Source: Lotus japonicus (Eukaryota; Streptophyta; Magnoliopsida; Fabales; Fabaceae). From it: a stretch of DNA of 64,000 nt. This document shows, in pieces, positions 34,492 through 44,202 of the stretch (positions within the stretch are counted from its first letter, which is position 1; every line of letters starts with the position of its first letter). The DNA lies in contig NC_080041.1 in NCBI RefSeq assembly GCF_012489685.1, positions 29,191,780-29,255,779 of the forward strand, given 5' to 3'. The position numbers and the translations under genes are program-made. Under the pieces are notes generated by a model. That model was not told where the DNA came from. It worked only from the letters and a program-made list of their open reading frames with translations, and searched no databases.

Positions 34492-35432
34492 TCGCAGGCG
34501 AGAAAGTGAACAAGGCGGCGTCGCCGGAGCTAGATATCTTTAAAATTTTCTGAAGTGTTTTCAAATTCTCCAATGTATTGCAATAACAAAGCGTGCTCTT
34601 TTTCTCCGAAAGGAGTTTTTTAATGAGGCGCTCCGTCAATAAAATAAAACGAAAATTCATGAAATTCGTGTCCAAAAATTCCAGGGATTCCCTGATGATC
34701 GGAATTGCCGATCGACATAAAGAATTACGACGATCACTAAGTGGGACAAGCTTGATCCCCAAAGGGGCTTGTTGGAACCCTGAAGGTGGCGGCGATTCTA
34801 CAAATGGCCTTTGACGCCTGGGAATCACCCCCCGGAAAGTCTGACGTGATCGCCGGCCCCGTAAACGATGTGCTGGGTAAGTCTCACCAGAATACGACGA
34901 GCGCCGTTAACTAGGCAAAAGTCTTGGGACCCCCAAATGGCCATTGGGATCCAAGCATTGTAAGCCCCGAGCGGGCAAAGCCCCGGGCGAAGCCCTCGAG
35001 AATGGAGGCCATTTTCTTCCTTTGGGGAAAACGTCTAAAGTCTTGGTGGTGGAATATCAAGCAACAAGCCCTAGTTAAAATTAATGCACGAAATCGTTAG
35101 GCGTAATTCAATCATATGACGCGTGAAAAATAGCGCAAGATATAAGGTCGGCGAATGAATAAGGTGGAAGGCGAGTGCTTGGTCACTCAGGATGTTGAGT
35201 ATTTTACTACTCCGGCGTGTTGGGGGGTTAAATTATGACACTCATTCTTAAATTTTTTAAGCAATAAGAAGACGGCGACCAAAAAATGTACGGCGAGAGC
35301 ATTCTAACATGATCTACAAAATATCCAACGGCGATATAAAAAGCTATGGCGAGGGGTTGCTTAAACATAGATGAATGGCGGAAAAGTACACTACAAGGTG
35401 ACAGTAAAAGCTAAAGTGATGTTAAAATTACA
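34492..35432 (+). other. E2 non-coding module between pol and the antisense gene
   Basis: No gene on either strand. A GC-rich part (about 34760-35090; CCCTGAAGGTGGCGG, GGGAATCACCCC, GTTAACTAGGCAAAAGTC) has a clear counterpart in E1 at about 43670-43990. It contains palindromic and repeated pieces (AAGCCCCGGGCGAAGCCC). Known Tat elements have long 3' non-coding regions; the role is not known. It may hold a transcription end for pol or for the antisense gene. Confidence 0.6.
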
Positions 35433-37054
35433 TTATTCATTGCTTTCTTTCTCTTTCTCTTGTTCTTCTTCTTCCTCTTCTTCTTCAGTCGCTGTCCAGA
35501 GGTGTTGGTCAATCAGGGGAGGATCGTCGGGACCAACCAGTCCTTCAGCGGTTATCTCTTTCATTACTCCCATGGCGCTAAAGTCAAAGTTCGGGTACAA
35601 AGGTTGGGCCTGATCTTTGGCGAGGTAGAAACCGCGCTCGCGGTTGTCAAGGGCGATGTCAGCGGCTTGTTCCCTCGCCTCAGTGGCTTTGGTTTTCTCC
35701 GTCGCCAGCTCGTCCTCGAGCACTTTGATTTTTGCCAGTTGGGAAGCAATCTCGGCATCTTTCGTGGCGAGGGCCTCGGCGTGAGCGCCAGTCATTTTCT
35801 TGATTTCCTCAGCTGTGGCTTGCATCACCGCCTCCATGTCAGACCTCGCCTGGGCCAGGGACTCAGCAGACTTTTTCTCTTGCTCCGCCAGCTCCTTCTT
35901 CACTAACTCCAGCTCAGCGCGCAATGTTGCGAGCTCCGACTCTTTAGCAACCAGCATCTCGCCTCTGGCGATCAGATCCTTCTCAGCTTGCTCTTTTTCC
36001 TTCTTGCAAGCCTGAAGACTTGCGTCAAGATCATCCGCTTCTTCCTTCATCAGCGCCAGCTGATCCTCCAGCTCGCCGATTTTAATTCCCGCCGTGCCAA
36101 TCATCTTGTCGGCATAGACTTTGTCTTTTCCTGCCTGCGTCGCCAGTTTGTCGAAACGCTTTTCCCAAGCAGCGGCGGCTTCTTGATGCTTAGCACTTTC
36201 GGCCTTCAACCGCTCAGCTTCAACGGTGGCGGCGTTGAACTTCTCAAATGCGTGGGCAAAGATGCACCCAGCGCGTAGGAGACCAGCAAGAGTCTCCTCC
36301 TTGGTCTCATTAAGGCCCCGACTCAAAACTTCTTTTTCTATGGCGTCACGGTTAAGACCAGTAAGTAAGAATTCTGAGGGTTCAATGGCGTTGGGGAGCG
36401 TATTATAATAGCTTGAAGAACCGCCCTCGGGAGCAGGAGCTTGTTCGATTCGAGCTGCTTCAGAGGTAATGGCAGCGCCAGGACAGGAATTTTCCCCCTG
36501 TTGAGGCGGGGAAGGCATGGAGCCTGCATCATGTGTTGAGGGCGGGCTAGGAGGCGCGTCTTGGCGAGAGGGGGACTTCGAGGTTTCATTTTCTTTTTCC
36601 TTCTCTCCAACGGGAGTGTCGGAAGACGCGGCAGCTTTGGCGACAGCGGGTTTCTCAACAGCCGGAGATTGGGAAATGTTGGTTTTTGTGTCAGCGGAGG
36701 TGGCTATGGCACCGGAGGAGGCGATTGTGGCGCCAGCAGTGGACTCGGCGGCGGCAGTGGCAGAAGTAGAAGCCGGGACAGTGGTTGTCTCGGTGGTCGC
36801 GGCGACGGAGGCTTCAGCGACATCTTTGCCTTTAGGCGCAGCAGCAGTGGAAGTCTGAGCGCCAGGGTTGGAGGTGCCGGCGCCGGAGGAGGCTTTGACC
36901 AATTTTCTCCTCTTGGGAGCTTTGGCGCCCTCAGCTTGGCTCTCGGCACCGCCCCGCTTTTTCACGTCGCCCTCAGTGTTGAACTTTGGGGAAAAGCGAG
37001 CCATTCTCCTCTCGCGGGCCTTCAGGAGCTCGGCGTTCGTGAAATTCATATCTT
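35433..37054 (-). CDS. E2 antisense gene, exon 2 (coiled-coil protein)
   Basis: Exon 2 starts at 37054 after an acceptor TTGTTGCAG and reads EDMNFTNAELLKARERRMAR. It has a basic KRRKLVK nuclear-localisation-like motif, then an Ala/Thr/Ser-rich low-complexity region. A long heptad-rich coiled coil follows (about 270-510 of the open frame, Glu/Lys/Ala-rich), then a short conserved end (GLVGPDDPP) and an acidic poly-Glu tail. Joined to exon 1 the gene has 837 codons including the stop. It runs opposite to gag-pol and convergent with it. E1 has a decayed homologue. Extra antisense frames are known in Tat elements, and exon 1 looks like the domain called putative gypsy-type transposon protein; function unknown. 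Confidence 0.82.
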
Positions 37055-37134
37055 CTGCAACAATAACAAACATCAGTGACAACTCAGGAGACGAGAAGAG
37101 AAGATGTCGATAAGAAAACCAAGCTATGGACGAC
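37055..37134 (-). other. Intron of the E2 antisense gene, 80 bp
   Basis: Minus strand: exon ends CCTAG, donor GTCGTCC, acceptor TTGTTGCAG, next exon AAGATATG. Joining gives YLEDMNFTN in frame (889 + 1622 bp is divisible by three). Without splicing, exon 1 runs into a stop at 37124. Confidence 0.75.
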
Positions 37135-38023
37135 CTAGGTATTTGGGAGTCTTTGAATGGTCAGCGCCCTCAAGGACTGTTGAGCAGTCAAGGATGGGGA
37201 GCGGGGCAAGGAGATTAAGGAAGGCTTTGTCGTTGGCGGACAAAGACTCCTCTGAAGGATCGGTGATCCCATTGGGCTTCTCCGTCCAGTAAAGGGGGAA
37301 AAGAGCGGTCCCGTCTCTAAGGGTGAATGCCTCTGGGTAGGCGGGATGAACCGCCACACGGAAGTACTTCCTCGCGAAGGAGGACTTCGCGTTACTTTTG
37401 TGGGGATGCAAGCACTTCCGGCCGTCCCGGGCCTTCAAGGAAATCCAACCTTTGTTTTTGATGGACTTGGGGTCGACGTCGTAAAGGTAGAAGAAACTGG
37501 TGGGGGATGGGGCGATGCCAACAGCGGCGCTTAAGATTTCAAAGCACCGAATGAAGGCCCAGGCGTTGGGGTGGAGTTGGCAGGGAGCCGCGTTGATGTC
37601 GCGGAGGACGGTTTGGACAAAGGGCGAGAAAGGAAGCCTGATTCCAAGCTCGCTAAACATGTATTCATACGCAAAGAAAAAATGGGATCTCTTTACGTCG
37701 CCGTCTGGCTTATGAAGCCAGGGGCGATTCCCAGGACTGCAAATCCAGATCCTAAGTTTGGCGTTAAACTCATCGTCATTAGACAAGCCACCCAGGGAGT
37801 TCACGAACTGCACGATGAGATCGCTATCCTGGAAAATAGAAGGTTGGTCTATAGCCTCGTGAGTGGGGGATATTTGGACTGGAAGGGGCAGAGTGGCGTA
37901 GGTTTTTAGTCGGTAAGGAGGGATCTCCGGGACCTCTAAACGGAGGCCGCCGGCAGCGGTGGCGTCAGGGTCGCTTCCGGAAGAGGATGAGGAGTGATTA
38001 GGGGAGGTAGGGTTTGAAGCCAT
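37135..38023 (-). CDS. E2 antisense gene, exon 1 (putative gypsy-type transposon protein domain)
   Basis: Start ATG at 38023 (MASNPTSPNHSSSSSGSD). An upstream in-frame extension to 38422 exists but is less likely because the homologous E1 exon starts with similar low-complexity sequence. After a Ser-rich start comes a globular region of about 230 residues with HFFFAYEYMFSELGIRLPFS, DINAAPCQLHPNAWAFIRCF and SPTSFFYLYDVDP, ending in KYL at the donor. The pattern fits the plant family named putative gypsy type transposon (Pfam Transposase_28), often found antisense in Tat elements. No catalytic motif is visible. It probably binds RNA, DNA or protein partners, but this is not known. Confidence 0.8.
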
Positions 38024-38678
38024 TTTTAGAAAACGGTGAAGTGAAAGAAAGGAAAAGATGAGTATGTGTATGATGCAAAGATAAGGACAGTGGGACTCAC
38101 CAGAGTAGGATGTGAAGAGTGGGTAGCGGAAGGGGTGATAAGCGACGGCTCCGGAACGGAAGTGGGCAGAGGGAGTTTGGTAAGCGATTAGGGAAGTGAA
38201 GAGAGGTCTCGGAAAGGGATGACTATGGGGAAGAAGGGTTTTTATAGGAGAAGGGGGGAAGTTGGAAGGGTGACGCGTGTTGGACGCGTGTGGAAGGTTG
38301 GAAGTCATGATGGTTTTGGGAAGGTGGGTCGCGTGCAATGGGGATTTACTGCGCACGATGGGACGGTTATGAAAAGCGAAGTGACGGTTCCGGAGAAAGA
38401 GGGAAATTGATGTAACTGACACATCACGTGGGGCAGTTTGGGATTTGAAAGGATTTTAAAATAAGGGAAAGCGCGAAAAGCCTCGCCACTTTAAAAATCA
38501 AACACCATCGCCTGACAGGTGACACCAGCAACAAAGTTTGGTCGCTCGCCGGGGATACCATCAGGCAATGATTGAATGATCAGCACGTGACCCATGCCTG
38601 CCACCTTTCCCGCCGGCGAACGATCATACACCTGCTCCAACTAATCGCCAGTACGAAGTGATCGCTCTCGCCGCTTAT
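38024..38678 (-). promoter_or_regulatory. Upstream region of the E2 antisense gene
   Basis: No other gene here. The antisense gene needs its own promoter in this stretch or in the 3' LTR read backwards. GC-rich, with ACGCGT and CACGTG motifs (for example GACACATCACGTGGGG near 38420). I see no convincing TATA box, so the promoter call is an inference from position only. Confidence 0.35.
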
Positions 38679-38775
38679 GGACTTGTGGACTTGCCGGCTC
38701 GGGTTGCTCGCCGAGCCAGTGCACGTGGACTTGTGGACTTGCCGGCTCGGGTTGCTCGTCAAGTCAGTGGACTGG
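38679..38775 (+). repeat. 48-bp tandem duplication near the E2 3' LTR
   Basis: The unit begins GGACTTGTGGACTTGCCGGC and contains CTCGGGTTGCTCG. Two copies start at 38679 and 38727. The GGACTTGTGGACT part resembles the first bases of the E1 LTR (TGCGGACTTGTGGACTGGGC), so it may come from slippage of LTR-edge sequence. Confidence 0.7.
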
Positions 38776-38899
38776 GTAACTGAAAATGCTAGTTTCCTTT
38801 TGCTCACGCCGTGTTGGCGACGTAGTTTGCTTTTCTTTTCTTAAGCCATGTTGGCAGCTCAAATCCCAGTGTATTATAGCACATGTAAAGGCATTTAAA

Positions 38900-38936
38900 A
38901 GACACACTTAGCTCTCATACTTCGAGCTCGGTGTCT
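38900..38936 (+). promoter_or_regulatory. Conserved 37-nt stem-loop next to the E2 3' LTR
   Basis: AGACAC at one end pairs with GTGTCT at the other, and AGCTC pairs with GAGCT inside, leaving a loop around TCATACTTC. It directly abuts the LTR start at 38937, where a polypurine tract is normally found. E1 has the same 37 nt with one change, at 48214-48250. Confidence 0.65.
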
Positions 38937-39228
38937 TGTGGACTAGTGGACTGGGCGAGCCCTTAAAGGGGCAACGCCCATCATGTAGCCCGCCCTAGGG
39001 CGGGGCCCTGGCCTTAAATTGGGCCTTGATCTTAGAGGCCCAATTGGCCCAATAGGTAGTACCCAAGCTCTATAAATAGGAAGTAGTTATCAGTTGTAAA
39101 GGACTTTTGCTCATTTGATGAAATCACGCATAAAATTCAGCATTCACTCTCTCATTCTCATTCTCTCTCTAGCACAATCCTCCATTCTCTAGGTACTATA
39201 CATTTCTTCAATGTTCATTGCTGGAACA
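38937..39228 (+). repeat. E2 3' LTR
   Basis: TGTGGACTAGTGG to CTGGAACA, 292 bp, about 96% identical to the 5' LTR by hand count. It is followed directly by gag-only-element LTR sequence (GGCGGCATAGAAAATC). Confidence 0.92.
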
Positions 39229-40258
39229 GGCGGCATAGAAAATCTAATCCGGCAGAAGTGATCTTGGGCATGTAAGGAAGATGTTTAGAATCAGAAATGA
39301 AATATTTAGGATAGTTTTGCAAAAACCTCAAAACTATCAGCTCAGAAAAGTCTACAGAAAAGCTATGGAAAAAGCGATCAGAGGTAAGGATTAGCGACTA
39401 TACCTCGAAACCTTGAAGCAGCAACTGATTGATCGACGATCAAGCAAGGATTGAAGAAAATCTCTCCTCCTCCTCTCCTATGCAAACTCGCGGCCTTGAA
39501 TGGGTTTTTGGGTGAGTTTTGTGATTTTTTTCTCATTTCTTGGCTATATATAGAGGTTGGCTAAACGCGGTAAAATGAAAGTTTCGCGAATCTGATTTTT
39601 CCGGCTTCATTCTCCATGAATTCTAAGATATGTTTTGGCAAAAGAATTCCAAAACTATAAAGAGGTCTCCTTGTATTTTTGGCGACTAATGCATAATCGG
39701 TATAAAACTATTTTACCCGATAAGTTGCTTTTTGCATCGGATGTCGGAATAGAGAACTTCCTTCTGAAGAAAGATTGAAATCATCAAGAGAAATGGGTGT
39801 ACGCGTGTAGAATCTTCATTTGAAGCTCTGAATAGAAAAAGTCTTCATTGTCGGTTGATTCTAGGGTTTTGAAATACCAGGGTTTCAGTTTCGGCAAACT
39901 TCCGATGATTGGAATCGGACGTTCGTAGATTCTAGAGTTTCGCCTCGAAACGATTGTGATATATGGAAAAAGAGAAGTTATAACATTTCTCTGAAGATTT
40001 TTGGAATTAACTTCCATCGGGCCTAAAAGTGAAAACTAGCTATATACTAGGGTTTCTGACCTAGGTTTAAGCGTATAACGATCGTGCTATAACTTTTATC
40101 GACTTCAATACGATCCTCAGATTTTTCCTGAGCTTTCTCCTTCATAAATTTATTTCATTTGGTAAACTCTAGTTCAGGTTTCCCTTCACGATACATCAAC
40201 CCTAATTGTGTATAGGATTCTATTTACTTGGCATAAGTTTAAAAACTTGGGCCTTACA
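39229..40258 (-). repeat. 5' LTR of the gag-only element, second part
   Basis: Continues the LTR interrupted at 28668, but starts 142 bp earlier in the LTR, so 28529-28670 and 39229-39367 are the same sequence. It contains the minus-strand TATA box (CTATATATAG near 39543) and ends GGGCCTTACA at 40258, followed by the GGAGT duplication. Confidence 0.9.
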
Positions 40259-42142
40259 GGAGTGCTACTGCAACGCGGTAGATTGGTATGGGAAAAGGAG
40301 CGCCTCGGTAGGACACCGATGCAACGAGGTCGAGGCGTCGGAAGAAAACCTAGATCCAAGGGGCGAAGGGCGAGTCAACAGGCCCACACCAATCGAGGAA
40401 ACCAAGGAACTGAAATTTGGCGAGAAAGTGTCACAATAGGGACCAGACTGACTGAGGTCCAGGAACAGAGATTATCAAAGCTTCTGGGCGAGAATTTGGA
40501 TCTTTTTGCTTGGAGTCACAAGGACATGCCAGGAATAGACCCGGACTTCATTTGCCACAGGCTGGCGTTGAATCCCGGAATTAAACCAGTGACCCAGACA
40601 CGCCGACGAATGGGAGATGAAAAGGAGAAAGCAATCCAACAAGAGGTAAACAAATTACTGGCGGCATACTTTATCCGGGAAATTAAGTATCCTACCTGGC
40701 TGGCGAATGTGGTGATGGTAAAGAAGGCGAATGGGAAATGGCGAATGTGTGTGGACTACACAGACCTGAACAAGGCATGTCCAAAAGATTCTTACCCATT
40801 ACCAAGCATAGACAAGTTAGTGGATGGGGCGTCCGGAATTAAGCTGCTGAGTCTGATGGATGCCTATTCGGGATATCACCAAATCAAGATGCACCCGTCG
40901 GATGAGGATAAAACGGCTTTTATGACCACCAGGGTAAACTACTGTTATCAGACTATGCCTTTCGGACTGAAGAATGCAGGGGCGACATATCAGCGGTTGA
41001 TGGATAGGGTATTTGAGGGCCAAGTAGGACGGAACATGGAGGTCTACATTGATGATATGATCGTAAAGTCAGTTTTGGGATCAAGCCATCACGAGGATTT
41101 AACAGAAGCTTTCGGCAGGCTCCGAAAGCATAACATGAGGCTCAATCCGGAGAAGTATACTTTTGGCATACAGGGCGGGAAGTTCTTAGGCTTCATGATT
41201 ACGACGAGAGGAATTGAGATCAATCCAGATAAGTGTAAGGTGATCCAGGAAATGAAAAGCCCAAGTAGCGTGAAGGAGGTGCAGCGCCTGACGGGGCGGA
41301 TTGCGGCCCTATCCAGGTTTCTCCCTCATTCTGGCGACAAATCGGCTCCGTTCTTCAAATGCCTCAAGAAGAACGCGGCGTTTGAATGGAGTTCAGAGTG
41401 CAAAGAAGCCTTTAACTGCCTTAAAGAGATGTTGTCCGCACCGCCCATTCTATCGAAGCCTGTCCAGGGTCTTCCTTTGCACTTGTATTTTACCGTCAGC
41501 GATCGTGCGATCAGCTCGGTAATCCTCCAGGAGGTAGACGGAGAACAAAAGATAGTTTACTTTGAAAGTCATACACTCCAAGGGGTGGAAATCAGGTGTT
41601 GCAGAAGCCAGATTAGCCAGGAAGACTCGTCGCGTGGTCGGTTGAGTTATCGAAATACGGTTTGCAATTTGACAAAAGGGGGAAGGTCGGTGCGCAGACT
41701 TTAGCTGATTTTGTGGTTGAGTTAAAGCCCGAAGACGATGAGAATGTAAGCACGCAAGGGACATTGTTTGTTGATGGGTCATCGAACGACAACGGAAGTG
41801 GAGCAGGAGTCACGCTACAAGGGCCTGGGGAGTTAGTATAAGAGAAGTCCCTCAGATTCGAGTTTAAAGCCAGCAATAATCAGACAGAGTATGAGGCTCT
41901 GATCGCAGGTGTGAAGCTAGCAATTGAGGTGCAAATCGACAGTTTGCTGGTTAGAACGGACTCGCTATTAGTAGCAAACCAAGTAAATAGGGAATTCCAG
42001 GTGAAGGAACCGACCTTGATATAATATCTGGAGCGCGTACGGCTATTGATGGGTCGATTGCAAGAGGTCGTAGTTGAGTTTGTGCCAAGGGCGTAGAATC
42101 ATAGGGCGGACGCCCTAGCAAAATTGGCAAGCACTCAGAAGC
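40259..42142 (+). pseudogene. E1 pol: RT and RNase H regions, decayed
   Basis: Resumes the E1 reading after the large insertion with ECYCNAVDWYGKRSASVGHR. The frame shifts near 40430; then a long frame (to 41704) covers RT with YIDD near 41046 and MPFGLKNAGATYQRLM. At about 41597 roughly 110 nt of gypsy RNase H are missing compared with E2, and the frame shifts again. The archaeal-type RNase H (LFVDGSSNDNGSG) is readable but has several stops (near 41840, 42022 and 42095). Similar to E2 throughout, but clearly a different and older element. Confidence 0.88.
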
Positions 42143-42163
42143 CTGGAAATAATCGAAGGAGAG

Positions 42164-43414
42164 TTGGTAGCCTCAGTTGACCGCCAAGAAACTTGGATGG
42201 ACCCCATCGTAGACATCTTGGCGGGAGAACCAAGTGAGGTAGTGAATTACTCAAAGGAACAAAGGAGAGAGGCAGGACACTACACATTACTCGATGGGAT
42301 ACTCTTTCGACGAGGATTTAGTTTGCCCTTCCTGAGGTGTCTTCCTCCTGGGAAATATGAGGTTGTTATGGCAGAGGTTCACGGGGGGGTTTCCGCTAGT
42401 CACATCGGAGGAAGGTCTCTGACAAGCAAAGTCCTCAGGGCAGGTTTTTATTGGCCCACGATAAGAAAAGACTGTGCAGAATTCATGAAGAAATGCGAAA
42501 AGTGTCAAGTATTTGCAGACTTGCCCAAGGCCCCGCCGGAACAACTGGCCACGATTAGCTCCCCATGGCTTTTCGCCATGTGGGGAGTTGACCTCGTCGG
42601 GCCTTTCCCCACCGCCAGGTCACAAATGAAGTTCATCCTCGTAGCGGTGGATTACTTCACCAAATGGGTGGAAGCCGAGCCCCTCGCAAGCATTACTGCT
42701 GCCAAGATCGTAAGTTTTTACTGGAAAAGAATTGTATGCCGATTCGGGGTACCAAGGGCGATCGTTTCAGATAATGGGACGCAGTTCGCAAGTAACCAAA
42801 CAAGAGAATTCTGCGAAGAGATGAGTATTCAGAGAAGGTTCTCTTCAGTGGAACATCCTCAAACTAACGGGCAAGCAGAGTCGGCGAATAAGGTAATCTT
42901 GCGGGGTTTGAAGCGCCGGCTCTCGGAGGCGAAGGGAGCCTAGTTGGACGAACTACCGGTTGTAATATGGTCCTACAACACAACACAACACTCAACCACT
43001 GGGGAAACTCCATTCAGGATGGCCTATGGGGTGGACGTTATGTTGCCCGTAGAAATAGACAACAGTTCTTGGCGAACAGCGCCGCGGTTTGAGGGCGAGA
43101 ATTCTTCCAACATGGCGGTGGAGTTAGATTTGTTATCGGAAACACACGATGAGGCTCGCATCAGAGAGGCTGCGATGAAGCAGCAAGCTGCGGCGAAGTA
43201 TGACTCGAAAGTGCGACCGAGGGCGATGCAGGAGGGGGACTTGGTGCTTAAGAAACGAACCGGGAACACTGGGAATAAGTTGAGTCCAATCTGGGAAGGC
43301 CCTTACAGAATTTTGAAGGCCTTAGGTAAGGGGGCCTATCACCTAGAGATCTTAGACGGAAGGCGAGTGCCCCGTTCCTTGAACGCGGCGAGCCTGAAAT
43401 ACTATTACAGCTAA
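42164..43414 (+). pseudogene. E1 integrase region, one stop codon
   Basis: An open frame from 42164 carries the HHCC finger (EVHGGVSASH, CEKC) and the integrase core (WGVDLVGPFPTARSQMKF, VSDNGTQF, NGQAESAN), with Asp, Asp and Glu all present. It stops at TAG 42941-42943, where E2 has a Trp codon (TGG to TAG), then continues in the same frame (LDELPVVIWSYNTT) to SLKYYYS at 43414. The integrase core is well kept, but the upstream breaks make the element unable to express it normally. Confidence 0.88.
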
Positions 43415-44202
43415 AGGATTGACAGGGAGCTGGTTTCAGCGCGAGGATGATCAGCTAGGCATGTCTCGCGAAGATTGAAGGTTTAAAAATGAAGAAGCAT
43501 ATTCTTGTTCTCCAATTCGAGAGTTTGTTGGCCAAAGCGCCTAAATGGTAAAAACAAAGACACGTTCTTGTTCTCCATCTCGGAAGTTTGTTGACTATCA
43601 CGTCTGATTGAAAATACAAAAATTGTATCCAGCAATTTCAATCACACTGAATTGCGGCGAGAGCTAGGTGGGAAAAATTCCCTGAAGGTGGCGATCCCAA
43701 CACGACCTTGATGTCTGGGGATCACTCCGGAAAAGCCGACGCAGCTCGCCGTCACTCGTTGGCGATGTGTGCGGATAAGCTTCTTATCCTAAAAACCTCC
43801 CTGAAATATGGGCAAGCGAACCTAACTAGGCATAAGTCTGGGTAAACCTATATGACCATTGGGTCCCTAGCAGCAATAAGTCCTCGACAGGACAAAACTA
43901 GCGAGGCCGCACCTGCTCTTACGGGAAATATGGTGTGGACAAAGCCTTGGTTCAAAAACTGAGCGAAAGTCCTAGTTAAACAAGGCACACGATCAATGTC
44001 GTCAGACGTAATTCAGGAACAAGGGAACTATCGGGGTGCGAGAGAGACAAACTCTAAAAAGCGCTAAAACAAGCATAAAACATAAAGAAGTAAAGCTGAA
44101 TCGAATAACTTGAAAGTAAAATACAAACAAAAAGTATAATGAAGAAAAGAAGTACTAAGCGTTACAATAACTCGAAATAGATTAACATTGTATCTTTTTC
44201 TC
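43415..44202 (+). other. E1 non-coding module after pol
   Basis: Matches the E2 module in parts: CCCTGAAGGTGGCGATCC, GGGGATCACTCCGGAAAAG, AACTAGGCATAAGTCTGGG, GACCATTGGGTCCC. No gene seen. A duplicated short unit (TTCTTGTTCTCCA.T..GAGAGTTTGTTG) lies at 43500-43595. Confidence 0.6.

Larger units (their letters stand above)
28669..39228 (+). mobile_element. E2: nearly intact Tat-lineage LTR retrotransposon (10.6 kb) with an antisense gene
   Basis: Two 292-bp LTRs (28669-28960, 38937-39228) differ at about 11 positions by my count. Order: LTR, primer site, gag, protease, RT, RNase H, a second (archaeal-type) RNase H, integrase, a non-coding module, a two-exon gene on the minus strand, a 37-nt stem-loop, LTR. 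A second RNase H and extra antisense frames are established traits of the plant Tat lineage. The only visible break in gag-pol is the TAG at 29878. The flanks do not show a 5-bp duplication: 139-142 bp of the target LTR is present on both sides. Confidence 0.92.
19093..40258 (-). mobile_element. Gag-only LTR retrotransposon (TR-GAG-like deletion derivative of a chromovirus), with E2 nested in one LTR
   Basis: LTRs of about 4.0 kb lie at 19093-23099 and at 25542-28668 plus 39229-40258. The 5-bp duplication GGAGT flanks the element (19088-19092 and 40259-40263). On the minus strand the order is: 5' LTR (right), initiator-tRNA-Met primer site (25527-25538), gag frame (25328-24045), a residue of pol (23270-23145), a purine-rich tract, and the 3' LTR (left). 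The internal region is only 2.4 kb; RT, RNase H and integrase core are absent. Gag-only, non-autonomous elements with terminal repeats are known in plants as TR-GAG. Transposition would need enzymes from a related full element. Confidence 0.9.

Noticed and set aside
35460..37079. Plus-strand frames rich in Gly/Ser/Phe opposite the antisense gene
   Set aside because: The minus frame has the coiled coil, the splice sites and homology with E1. The plus frames are its shadows.
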